The notes beneath the pieces were generated by a model, which had not been told where the DNA came from, searched no databases, and saw nothing but the letters and a program-made list of their open reading frames with translations. Shown here piece after piece: positions 1-8,889 of a DNA stretch of 64,000 bases. The stretch covers positions 310,001-374,000 of the forward strand of contig CAJIZF010000004.1 of assembly GCA_905181835.1 (NCBI GenBank). Reading direction: 5' to 3'. The DNA is from an uncultured Flavobacteriaceae bacterium (GTDB taxonomy: Bacteria > Bacteroidota > Bacteroidia > Flavobacteriales > Flavobacteriaceae). Position numbers and translations under genes: made by a program. Within the stretch, counting starts at the first letter, position 1, and each line of letters starts with the position of its first letter.

Positions 1-193
1 CATTGAGTTTGAAAACTAAATGACCTTCAACAAATTTACTCTGTGCAACATATTTTGTTCCAGTAGGAGAATTTTTATAAAGTATACCCCAAGTAAAATC
101 CTCTTCGGGTATAAAAGTAGCTTTTATAGTGTTTTGAGATATTAATAATGAAGGAATCATTACCAATAAATAAAAAATACATTTAAATTTCAT
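1..193 (-). CDS. Secreted protein, N-terminal fragment (cut by window edge)
   Basis: The reading frame starts at an ATG at 193 and stays open to the left edge, so only about 64 residues are visible. They begin with a basic tip and a hydrophobic run ending in LLIS-Q, a typical Bacteroidota signal peptide with cleavage before Gln. The mature start, rich in Lys, Thr and Tyr, resembles the DUF4369-type N-terminus of secreted thioredoxin-like proteins, but no catalytic motif is visible, so the function is open. It lies 32 bases beyond the end of mfd on the same strand and could be co-transcribed with it. Confidence 0.6.
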   Translation of the reverse strand, partial: MKFKCIFYLLVMIPSLLISQNTIKATFIPEEDFTWGILYKNSPTGTKYVAQSKFVEGHLVFKLN

Positions 194-224
194 AGGATAT
201 AATTTTACCAAAAACACGTACTAA

Positions 225-3200
225 TTAATCCAAAACAGGTGATAAAGATCGTAATGCTTTATTTATGGTGGTTATATTTTCAAAGGTAATAATTAATCGC
301 AATCCGTTTCTTGTTTGTTTTTCTTTCATTTTAACTATACGAGGATTGTTTTGTACGTATTGAATAACTTCAGAAAAAGCAGGACTTTGGTAAAATGAAC
401 TTTCTTGATTTGTAATAAAATATCCAACTAGTTTCCCCTGTTTCATCAATACACGTTCTAATCCAATAGTTGCAGCAATCCATTTGATTCGAACGCTATT
501 GATTAAATCTATTGCTTGAAGCGGGAGTTCACCAAAACGATCTATTAAATCTACTTCGTATTTTTGAAGTTCCTCTTCGGTTTTCAACTCACTTAATTTA
601 TTGTATAAGTTCAGCCTTTCGGTGATATTATTGATATAATCGTCTGGAAATAGTAATTCGAAATCGGTATCAATAACTGTTTCTTTTACAAAATCTTTAA
701 GCTCGTGTTCTGTACCAAGATAAAGCTCTTTAAATTCTTTTTCTTTTAATTCATCGATTGCTTCGGCAAGTATTTTTTGATAGGTTTCAAAACCAATTTC
801 ATTAATAAATCCGCTTTGTTCCCCACCCAATAAATCACCAGCCCCTCGAATTTCCAAATCTTTCATAGCGATATTTAAACCACTTCCTAATTCGCTAAAC
901 TGTTCCAGGGCCTGGATACGTTTGCGAGCATCATCGGTCATTGCTGAATATGGAGGAGTGATGAAATAACAAAATGCTTTTTTATTACTTCTACCTACAC
1001 GACCTCGCATTTGATGTAAATCGGAGAGCCCAAAATTATTAGCATTGTTAATAAACATCGTGTTGGCATTTGGCACATCCAAACCACTTTCGATAATCGT
1101 GGTAGAAACCAATACATCAAACTCATTATTCATAAAAGCTAACATGAGTTGTTCTAGCTTTCTCCCTTCCATTTGACCGTGCCCAACACCAATTTTTGCA
1201 TCCGGAACGAGTCGTTGTATCATACCTGCAACTTCTTTTATATTTTCAATTCTATTATGAACAAAAAATACTTGACCGTTTCTTGAAATTTCGTAACGAA
1301 TGGCATCTCTTATGTTGTCTTCAGAAAAACGAACCACTTGAGTTTCTACAGGATATCGGTTAGGTGGCGGGGTACTAATAATAGATAAATCTCTTGCTGC
1401 CATCAAACTAAATTGTAGTGTTCTCGGAATGGGAGTTGCAGTTAACGTTAAGGTATCCACATTTTGTTTGATTGTTTTTAATTTATCTTTTACAGCCACA
1501 CCAAACTTTTGTTCTTCATCGATAATTAATAACCCTAAGTCTTTAAATTGTACAACCTTATTCACTAATTGATGTGTTCCAATTACAATGTCTAAAGTTC
1601 CGTTTTTTAATCGATCTAATACTGAAGTTCGTTGTTTAGCAGTTCTAAATCGGTTGAGGTAATCAACGTTCACAGGCATTTCGGATAATCTTTCTGAAAA
1701 AGTTTTAAAATGTTGAAATGCTAAAATGGTAGTTGGCACCAATATAGCAACTTGTTTTCCATTATCTACTGCTTTAAAAGCCGCTCTAACTGCTACTTCT
1801 GTTTTTCCAAAACCTACATCACCACAAACCAAACGATCCATCGGGCGTTCGTTTTCCATGTCGCGTTTTATATCTGCTGTAGCTGTGACTTGATCTGGAG
1901 TATCTTCATAAATAAAAGAAGATTCTAATTCAAGTTGTAAATAAGAGTCTAGATCGTATGCAAAACCCTTTAGCGTTCTTCTTTTAGCATATAATTCAAT
2001 TAAGTTGAAGGCAATTTCTTTGACCCTTTTTTTCGTTTTTTGTTTTAATTTTTTCCAAACACCACTTCCTAATTTGTATATTTTAGGAGTGGTTCCATCC
2101 TTTCCGCTATACTTAGATATTTTATGTAACGAGTGGATGCTGAGATATAAAATATCACGTTCTCCATAGATTAATTTTATAGCCTCCTGTTGTTTCCCCT
2201 CTACATCAATTTTTTGAAGTCCTCCAAATTTCCCAATTCCATGATCAATATGAGTCACATAATCACCCACCTCTAAATTGGTTAATTCTTTTATAGTAAT
2301 GGCTTGCTTTTTAGCATATCCATTTTTTAGCTGAAATTTATGATACCGTTCAAAAATTTGATGATCGGTGTAACAAATATTTTTCTGATCTGAATCTACA
2401 AACCCTTCATATAAGGGAAAAACAACAGTTTCAAATTGATTTACGTGTTGTTCGATATCGTCAAAAATATCGTGAAAGCGCTGTTCTTGTTGCTGGCTGC
2501 TGCAAAAAATATAGTTCTTAAATCCTTTTTCTGTATTGGTATTTAGATTGTCAATTAATAAATTAAACTGTTTGTTAAATGATGGTTGAGGTTGGGTGTT
2601 AAAGTTAATGTCACTGTCCACTGAAGTATTGATTAATTGAACTTTGGTATAATCTTCCAGTTCTTTTTTAATTAATTGAGAGGAACAAAATAGCTCATTA
2701 GGATTGCTTTGTTTAATCTCGCCGTCTAACTTATTAAATGTATCTTCTGCTTGATTAAATAATTTATCAATTCCCTGATATAACAGATCTTCGTTTTTAT
2801 GAAAAACGATTGTTTTTGAAGCTATATATTTTAAAAAACTAATACGTTTTTCTTCCATCATTTTATTTTCCATATTTGGAATGATGGTTATCTTTTTTAT
2901 GGTTTCTGTTGATAACTGTGTATCAACATCAAAACTCCGAATACTCTCCACTTCATCACCAAAAAACTCAATTCTATAGGGGTTGTCGTTGCTAAAAGAG
3001 AAAACATCTAAGATACCTCCGCGGACTGAAAATTCTCCGGGTTCGGTTACAAAATCAGTTCGTTTAAAATTATATTCAAACAATACTTCATTTACAAAAT
3101 CAATGGATAAGTAGTCACCTTTACCAATTTTGAGGGTATGTCTTTCTAATTCTTTTTTAGTAATAACTTTTTCAAAAAGAGCTTCAGGATATGAAACAAT

Positions 3201-3560
3201 AATTGCTGGTTTTTTTCGTGAATTAATTCGATTTAAAACCTCAGACCTTAATAGAATGTTAGCGTTATCAGTTTCTTCAATTTGATAAGGGCGACGATAA
3301 CTTCCTGGATAAAAAAATACATTTTTTTCACCTAATAAATTTTCTAAATCATTTAAGTGATATGCTGCCTCTTCTTTATCATTTAAAATAATTAAAAAAG
3401 GACGATCTACTTCTTTAAAAACTTCGGAGATAACGATAGAAAAAGAGGACCCAACTAGACCAGAAATTACTGTTTTATTTTCACTATTGGTAATAGCTCT
3501 CCCGAGTTTTCTTGAGTAAGAAGACTTGCTAAAAAGTGAAGAAACCAATACTTTACTCAT
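225..3560 (-). CDS. mfd: Transcription-repair coupling factor Mfd
   Basis: Mfd is an ATP-driven translocase that removes RNA polymerase stalled at DNA lesions and recruits UvrA. The 1111-residue protein has the full layout: a UvrB-like N-terminal half, an RNA-polymerase-interacting region near residue 430 (YVTHIDHGIGKF), a Walker A motif near 580 (GDVGFGKTE), a DEEQ helicase box near 680, an arginine-finger motif near 850 (QMRGRVGR), and a C-terminal TRCF domain. The length is usual for Bacteroidota Mfd. Upstream, on the minus strand, TACCTTTG (3566-3573) fits the -7 element of flavobacterial promoters and sits only a few bases before the ATG. The gene is divergent from the TerB-like gene. 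No interruption is seen. Confidence 0.97.
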   Translation of the reverse strand: MSKVLVSSLFSKSSYSRKLGRAITNSENKTVISGLVGSSFSIVISEVFKEVDRPFLIILNDKEEAAYHLNDLENLLGEKNVFFYPGSYRRPYQIEETDNANILLRSEVLNRINSRKKPAIIVSYPEALFEKVITKKELERHTLKIGKGDYLSIDFVNEVLFEYNFKRTDFVTEPGEFSVRGGILDVFSFSNDNPYRIEFFGDEVESIRSFDVDTQLSTETIKKITIIPNMENKMMEEKRISFLKYIASKTIVFHKNEDLLYQGIDKLFNQAEDTFNKLDGEIKQSNPNELFCSSQLIKKELEDYTKVQLINTSVDSDINFNTQPQPSFNKQFNLLIDNLNTNTEKGFKNYIFCSSQQQEQRFHDIFDDIEQHVNQFETVVFPLYEGFVDSDQKNICYTDHQIFERYHKFQLKNGYAKKQAITIKELTNLEVGDYVTHIDHGIGKFGGLQKIDVEGKQQEAIKLIYGERDILYLSIHSLHKISKYSGKDGTTPKIYKLGSGVWKKLKQKTKKRVKEIAFNLIELYAKRRTLKGFAYDLDSYLQLELESSFIYEDTPDQVTATADIKRDMENERPMDRLVCGDVGFGKTEVAVRAAFKAVDNGKQVAILVPTTILAFQHFKTFSERLSEMPVNVDYLNRFRTAKQRTSVLDRLKNGTLDIVIGTHQLVNKVVQFKDLGLLIIDEEQKFGVAVKDKLKTIKQNVDTLTLTATPIPRTLQFSLMAARDLSIISTPPPNRYPVETQVVRFSEDNIRDAIRYEISRNGQVFFVHNRIENIKEVAGMIQRLVPDAKIGVGHGQMEGRKLEQLMLAFMNNEFDVLVSTTIIESGLDVPNANTMFINNANNFGLSDLHQMRGRVGRSNKKAFCYFITPPYSAMTDDARKRIQALEQFSELGSGLNIAMKDLEIRGAGDLLGGEQSGFINEIGFETYQKILAEAIDELKEKEFKELYLGTEHELKDFVKETVIDTDFELLFPDDYINNITERLNLYNKLSELKTEEELQKYEVDLIDRFGELPLQAIDLINSVRIKWIAATIGLERVLMKQGKLVGYFITNQESSFYQSPAFSEVIQYVQNNPRIVKMKEKQTRNGLRLIITFENITTINKALRSLSPVLD

Positions 3561-3699
3561 TCATGCAAAGGTAAGATTTCAATTAAATATTTAAAATAAG
3601 TTTAAAATTATTTTAACAGACCTATTTGTCTATTTTACTTTAAAATTATTTTAATAAACACCTTGATTAGTTTTATCTTTGTAAGATAAATTTAAGATT

Positions 3700-4134
3700 A
3701 TGTCATTTTACGAATTATTTAAAAAAGGTCATCAAACAAGAAATAAAGCTCACTTTGCGTCGATCGCTTCCATAGCAATGACTGACGGAAAAATTTCTGA
3801 AGACGAACAAGCTTTATTGCAATCTTTAGCAACTAAATTGAGTGTTAATAAGTCTGATATGACAAAAATTATTGACAATCCATCCCAGTATCCAATTATC
3901 CCATCAAATTCTGTTGAAGAACGATTAGAAAGAATGCATGATTTATTTGATATGATATTTTCTGATCAAAAAATGGATGCTAAAGAATTAGTATTAATTA
4001 AAAAGTATGCAATCGGACTTGGATACAATTCTACAAGCGCCAACGAATTAATACAAAATTCAATTGAAATTTATACAGGTAAAATCAGTTTTAACGAGTA
4101 TAAATATCTAATAAACAACAGATTAAAAGGCTAA
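3700..4134 (+). CDS. TerB-like (TerB/DjlA fold) cytoplasmic protein
   Basis: A small 144-residue soluble protein with no signal peptide. Two acidic helix-turn segments, TDGKISEDEQALL near residue 27 and DQKMDAKELVLIKKYA near residue 90, match the acidic pattern of the TerB/DjlA helical domain, which is thought to bind metal ions or partner proteins. The cellular role of stand-alone TerB proteins in Bacteroidota is not known. A TATCTTTG element (3674-3681) sits 18 bases before the ATG. The gene converges on fbp, leaving 1 base between them. Confidence 0.75.
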   Translation: MSFYELFKKGHQTRNKAHFASIASIAMTDGKISEDEQALLQSLATKLSVNKSDMTKIIDNPSQYPIIPSNSVEERLERMHDLFDMIFSDQKMDAKELVLIKKYAIGLGYNSTSANELIQNSIEIYTGKISFNEYKYLINNRLKG

Positions 4135-4135
4135 A

Positions 4136-5146
4136 TTATTCTTTGTGTTTTTGCATGAAAGCCTCTAGCTTATCTACCATGTCTTTATTACCACAGAAAA
4201 AAGGAACTCTTTGGTGCAGTTCACTTGGTTTTATATCTAAAATTCTATTAAATCCATTACTAGCTTTGCCTCCGGCTCTTTCCGCTAAAAAAGCCATAGG
4301 ATTGCATTCGTAAAGTAAACGCAGTTTACCATCTGGATTTTTTGATGTTGAAGGATAAAAATAGATGCCACCTTTAATCATATTTCGGTGAAAATCCGAA
4401 ACTAAAGAACCAATATAACGTGAGGTATAGGGTCGTTCTCCTTCTTCTTCTTGACAATATTTAATATACTTCTTTACGCCCTCTGGGAAGTGAACATAAT
4501 TTCCTTCGTTCACAGAGTATATATTTCCTTTTTCAGGAAACTTCATATTAGGATGAGATAGATAGTAGGTGCCTATCGCTGGATTTAATGTGAATCCATT
4601 TACACCGTGACCTGTTGAATAAACTATCATTGTGGAAGTTCCATAAACGATATATCCTGCTGCCACTTGTTGTTTACCAGGCTGCAAAAAATCGTCAATG
4701 GTTACTGGAGTCCCATCTGGAGTAATTCTACGATAAATTGAAAAAATAGTTCCTACTGATACGTTAACATCAATATTAGACGATCCATCTAATGGATCCA
4801 TCAATACTATATATTTATTATCGTGTTTTTTATTACCTCCTTTTATCGTTATGAAATCGTCTTCTTCCTCACTTGCAATACCACAAACAATTTCGCGATT
4901 AACTAGAGTATTAATAAAAACTTCATTTGCATATACATCTAACTTTTGTTGATCTTCCCCTTGAATATTTTCTTCTCCAGCGGCTCCTAATATATCGACA
5001 AGTCCGGCTTTGTTCACCTCGTGGTTTACAATTTTACCAGCTAGTCGTATCGAGTTAATTAATCTTGAAAGTTCCCCTGATGAATATTTAAACTCACTCT
5101 GTTTATTAATAATAAATTCTCCAAGTGTTTTGTTGTGTTTTGTCAT
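4136..5146 (-). CDS. fbp: Fructose-1,6-bisphosphatase, class I
   Basis: Hydrolyses fructose-1,6-bisphosphate to fructose-6-phosphate in gluconeogenesis. The 336-residue protein shows the metal- and phosphate-binding motif [10 protein letters not shown] near residue 116, a preceding acidic stretch [10 protein letters not shown], the sugar-phosphate segment [15 protein letters not shown], and the C-terminal [21 protein letters not shown] motif of class I enzymes. Length and motifs are complete. It is divergently placed to the GNAT-lysC pair. The order fbp, GNAT, aspartokinase recurs in Flavobacteriaceae. Confidence 0.97.
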   Translation of the reverse strand: MTKHNKTLGEFIINKQSEFKYSSGELSRLINSIRLAGKIVNHEVNKAGLVDILGAAGEENIQGEDQQKLDVYANEVFINTLVNREIVCGIASEEEDDFITIKGGNKKHDNKYIVLMDPLDGSSNIDVNVSVGTIFSIYRRITPDGTPVTIDDFLQPGKQQVAAGYIVYGTSTMIVYSTGHGVNGFTLNPAIGTYYLSHPNMKFPEKGNIYSVNEGNYVHFPEGVKKYIKYCQEEEGERPYTSRYIGSLVSDFHRNMIKGGIYFYPSTSKNPDGKLRLLYECNPMAFLAERAGGKASNGFNRILDIKPSELHQRVPFFCGNKDMVDKLEAFMQKHKE

Positions 5147-5228
5147 GTAGTAGGTTGTCGTTTATTTATGCAAATATCGTTAAATTTTAAAGAAATAGAA
5201 CCGATATTTGTCTTTACAAATCAAAATT

Positions 5229-5720
5229 ATGAAAATTGTAGTCAGATTAAGTACACCTGAAGATATGCCTCAAGTATTGAGACTTATTAAGGATTTAGCT
5301 GCTTTTGAAAAAGAGATAAATGCTGTTGAAATATCTGAGGCTACCCTTATAAGAGAGGGTTTTGGTAAAAATGCTATATTTACTTGTTTTGTTGCTGAAC
5401 TTGACAAGAAAATAGTGGGAATGGCACTGGTATATGATCGTTTTTCAACTTGGAAAGGAAGAAGTATTCACTTAGAGGATTTAGTAGTGAATTCTGACTT
5501 AAGGGGTAGAGGGATTGGAAAAGCATTATATTCTGAGGTAATTAAATATGCAGTAAAAAGAAACGTTAAGCGCTTAGAATGGGTTGTTTTAGATTGGAAT
5601 AAAAATGCGATAGATTTTTATGAAAGTAGTGGCGCAAAACTTTTAAAAGATTGGTATCTTGTACAAATGGATCTGAGCAGAATGGAAAAATATTTAAAAA
5701 AGAATAACAATTTTAATTAA
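5229..5720 (+). CDS. GNAT family N-acetyltransferase
   Basis: A 163-residue acetyl-CoA-dependent acetyltransferase of the spermidine/spermine (SSAT-like) type. The acetyl-CoA binding motif is DLVVNSDLRGRGIGKALYSE; the core WVVLDWNKNAIDFYESSGA and a C-terminal W-YLVQMD segment follow. The true substrate cannot be read; an amine or amino acid derivative is likely. I chose the ATG at 5229 because the residues further upstream depend on a TTG and fall outside the fold. The stop is followed after 3 bases by the aspartokinase start, so the two are almost certainly one operon. Confidence 0.85.
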   Translation: MKIVVRLSTPEDMPQVLRLIKDLAAFEKEINAVEISEATLIREGFGKNAIFTCFVAELDKKIVGMALVYDRFSTWKGRSIHLEDLVVNSDLRGRGIGKALYSEVIKYAVKRNVKRLEWVVLDWNKNAIDFYESSGAKLLKDWYLVQMDLSRMEKYLKKNNNFN

Positions 5721-5723
5721 TAA

Positions 5724-6980
5724 ATGAAGGTTTTTAAATTTGGCGGGGCTTCTGTTAAGAATGCTGAGGGAGTAAAAAACGTACTTTCTGTACTTAAAAC
5801 GACAGAAGAGAAAAATTTGATTGTTATTGTTTCTGCAATGGGAAAGATGACTAATTTACTTGAAGACCTTGTTCTTAACTATTTTTCAAATCCTTCTGAA
5901 ATTAAAATAACAATAAGTAAATTTTACGAATTCCATCTAAAAATTATAACGGATCTATTCAATAATAATTCACATCCAATTTTTAATGAATTATTAAAGT
6001 TAAAAAATGAGCTACAATTATTTGTAGGTCACAATAAATCCAATGATTATTCATTTGTTTACGATCAAATTGTAAGCTTCGGGGAACTAATTTCCACAAA
6101 AATTATTTCAGTGTACCTCTTAGAAAATGAGTTTGAAAATAAATTTTTAGATGTTCGATCGGTAATTAAAACTAATACTAATTACAGAGAAGCCAAGGTT
6201 AATTGGGACGAAACTCAAAAAAATATTATTAATACTGTCTCAAAAACCGGAATATGTATTACTCAGGGTTTATTGCATCAGAGAGTTCACATAATTTTAC
6301 GACCACTTTAGGAAGAGAAGGAAGTGATTATACGGCCGCTATTTTTGCTTATTGTTTAAATGCTAGAAAGTGTTACTATTTGGAAGGACGTTCCAGGAAT
6401 CTTAAATGCCGATCCAAGACATTTTAAAAAAACTCAATTATTAAATCATATTTCTTACCGTGAAGCTATTGAGCTTGCTTTTTATGGTGCCACAGTAATA
6501 CATCCAAAAACATTGCAGCCTTTGCAGCGAAAAGAGATTCCATTGTATGTAAAATCTTTTTATCATCCACAGGATAATGGCACTTGTGTAGGGAAAGGTG
6601 TTTTTTTAGATCCTAAAACAGCTTGTTTTATATTAAAAAAAGATCAAGTATTAATATCATTATCTTCTTTAGATTTTTCATTTATGATGGAAGATAATAT
6701 AGGTGATGTTTTCAAGTTACTTCATCAATACAAAATGAAAGTCAATCTAATTCAAAACTCAGCAATAAGCTTTTCTGTATGTATAGATAATAAGTTTAAC
6801 AAGTTAGATGTATTATTAAAAAAGTTAAGGGAAACTTTTAGGGTATCTTGGAATGAGGGAGTAACACTTTACACCATCCGTCATTCAACTAATCTTGAAA
6901 TAAAAGAATTATTGAAGGGTAAAGAAATACTTTTAAGACAAGAAAGTAGAGAAACAATTCAGTTCTTAGTGAAAGCCTAA
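5724..6980 (+). CDS. lysC: Aspartokinase, interrupted by two compensating single-base shifts
   Basis: Phosphorylates aspartate, the first step towards lysine, threonine, methionine and diaminopimelate. The N-terminus KFGGASVKNAEGV is the amino-acid kinase signature; the C-terminal part carries ACT-like regulatory sequence. Near 6266 one base is missing (after TQG) and near 6366 one base is extra (before ESVTIWKDVPG). Between them the conserved segment FIASESSHNFTTTLGREGSDYTAA is readable only in the shifted frame. Outside this 100-base stretch both halves share a frame. Without correction the gene reads as two pieces, 5724-6311 and 6360-6980. Corrected length is about 418 residues, normal for a monofunctional aspartokinase. 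Confidence 0.9.
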
Positions 6981-7042
6981 TCAAACATCATTTTTAACTA
7001 ACTTTGTCTGATTTTAAATAGTTTACAAATTTTTTTATTACA

Positions 7043-8851
7043 ATGGGATTAGTCAATGCAAAAGAAGTAGCTCAAGCAATTAATATCGATAAACTTGGAC
7101 TTTTAGGAACTGCTTTTGGTTGGGCGTTGATGAAAGTTCTAAATCTGGATACTCTTAATAAAATCTACAATGAAAATAAACACCTCAGCGATATTGAATT
7201 TATTAATTCTCTTTTAGATAATTTTGAAATTAAATTTGAAATACCTGAAGAGGATTTAAAGAGAATCCCAAAAACGGGACCTTTTATTACCATATCGAAC
7301 CATCCATTAGGAGGTATCGACGGAATATTATTATTAAAGTTATTATTAGAGCATCGACCTGATTTTAAAATACTAGCTAATTTTTTGTTACATCGAATTG
7401 AGCCCATGAAACCTTATGTCATGCCAGTTAATCCCTTTGAAGGGAGAAAAGAGGTTAAGTCAAGTATTGGAGGCTTTAAGGCATCATTACAACATTTAAA
7501 AGATGGATTTCCTTTAGGAATTTTTCCTGCAGGAGAGGTCTCAACTTATAAAGATGGTAGATTAATAGTTGACCGACCCTGGGAAGAAACTGCGATGAAA
7601 CTAATTCAAAGGGCTAAGGTGCCTGTTGTTCCTATTTATTTTCATGCTAAAAACAGTAAGTTATTTTATGGAATGGCAAGAATCAGTGATACGCTCCGCA
7701 CTGCAAAATTACCCTCCGAATTACTCACTCAAAAAGAACGTTTAATTAAAGTTAGAATAGGGAATGCTATATCGGTAAAAGATCAAGGAGAATATCATTC
7801 ACTCGAAGATTTTACTAATTTTTTGCGAACAAAAACGTACCTACTCGCTAACCCGTTTCAAGAGAAAAAATTAATAGATAGCCTGCCTAAAAATCTAAAG
7901 TTTCCTAAACCTCCCAAAAAAATTGTCAAACCTATTAAGGGTGCTATTCTTCAAAGTGAAATTGATATTCTTAACAAAAATGATAAAAGGTTACTTCAGA
8001 GTAAAAATTACGAGGTTTATTTAGCAACTGCTCCAAGTATACCCAATATACTTCAAGAAATTGGTAGGCTAAGGGAAATTACTTTTAGAGAAATTGGAGA
8101 AGGAACCAATAAGGCAATTGACCTAGATCGATTTGATACCTATTACCATCATATGTTCTTGTGGGATACGGACAAGAAAAAAATAGCTGGAGCTTACAGA
8201 ATGGGATTGGGTTCTCAGATTTATTCAAAATACGGTATTGATGGATTTTATTTACAGGAATTATTTCGATTCGAACAGGACTTATTTTCGATGATGAGCA
8301 AATCGATTGAAATGGGAAGAGCATTTATCATAAAAGAATATCAAATGCGTCCAATGCCTCTATTTTTGCTTTGGAAAGGAATTGTACATACTACATTGCG
8401 ATATCCAGAGCATAAATATCTTATAGGAGGAGTAAGTATCAGCAATAAATTTTCTGAATTTTCAAAATCGCTGATGATAGAGTTTATGAAATCAAATTAT
8501 TACGATCCATATGTAGCTCAATACATCAACCCCAAAAAAAAATATAAGGTCAAATTAAAAGACGCTGACAAAGATTTTGTTTTTGATGCTAGCAAAGCTG
8601 ATCTAAATAAATTTGATAAAATTATTGATGAGGTTGAACCGGGAAGTTTACGTTTACCAGTTTTAATTAAAAAATATATCAAACAAAATGCAAAAGTAAT
8701 TGCTTTCAATGTGGATCCACTATTCAATAATGCCGTAGATGGCTTGATGTATATACGGATTTCTGACCTCCCTGAGAGTACCGTAAAACCGGTCATGGAA
8801 GAGTTCCAATCCGAGTGGAAAAAAAAGATTAATTTCCCTAAAGATCAATAA
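7043..8851 (+). CDS. olsF: Bifunctional acyltransferase, OlsF-like (ornithine lipid synthesis)
   Basis: The 602-residue protein joins two acyltransferases. The N-terminal half is PlsC-like: the catalytic box SNHPLGGIDG near residue 85 and a downstream FPAGEVSTYKDG motif (the usual EGTR-type phosphate site). The C-terminal half (from about 325) is a GNAT-like N-acyltransferase resembling OlsB/hemolysin-type proteins, with REITFREIGEGTN and LQELFRFE. This is the layout of OlsF, which makes ornithine lipids in Flavobacterium by N-acylating ornithine and then O-acylating the product. TAACTTTG at 6999-7006 is a plausible -7 promoter element. The identity of the amino acid acylated (ornithine or glycine/serine) is inferred from the family. 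Confidence 0.8.
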   Translation: MGLVNAKEVAQAINIDKLGLLGTAFGWALMKVLNLDTLNKIYNENKHLSDIEFINSLLDNFEIKFEIPEEDLKRIPKTGPFITISNHPLGGIDGILLLKLLLEHRPDFKILANFLLHRIEPMKPYVMPVNPFEGRKEVKSSIGGFKASLQHLKDGFPLGIFPAGEVSTYKDGRLIVDRPWEETAMKLIQRAKVPVVPIYFHAKNSKLFYGMARISDTLRTAKLPSELLTQKERLIKVRIGNAISVKDQGEYHSLEDFTNFLRTKTYLLANPFQEKKLIDSLPKNLKFPKPPKKIVKPIKGAILQSEIDILNKNDKRLLQSKNYEVYLATAPSIPNILQEIGRLREITFREIGEGTNKAIDLDRFDTYYHHMFLWDTDKKKIAGAYRMGLGSQIYSKYGIDGFYLQELFRFEQDLFSMMSKSIEMGRAFIIKEYQMRPMPLFLLWKGIVHTTLRYPEHKYLIGGVSISNKFSEFSKSLMIEFMKSNYYDPYVAQYINPKKKYKVKLKDADKDFVFDASKADLNKFDKIIDEVEPGSLRLPVLIKKYIKQNAKVIAFNVDPLFNNAVDGLMYIRISDLPESTVKPVMEEFQSEWKKKINFPKDQ

Positions 8852-8852
8852 T

Positions 8853-8883
8853 AAAAAGCTCTTGAGCTTATCAAAAGCTTTTT
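8853..8883. terminator. Bidirectional hairpin terminator between olsF and the OmpA gene
   Basis: AAAAAGCT (8853-8860) pairs with AGCTTTTT (8876-8883), flanked by A- and T-rich sequence on both sides, between two convergent stop codons. It can serve both strands. Confidence 0.6.
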
Positions 8884-8889
8884 ATTTTT

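Noticed and set aside
5724-6980. Programmed ribosomal frameshifting in lysC
   Set aside because: Two opposite shifts without a slippery heptamer and downstream hairpin, in a gene not known for it. Sequence error is simpler.
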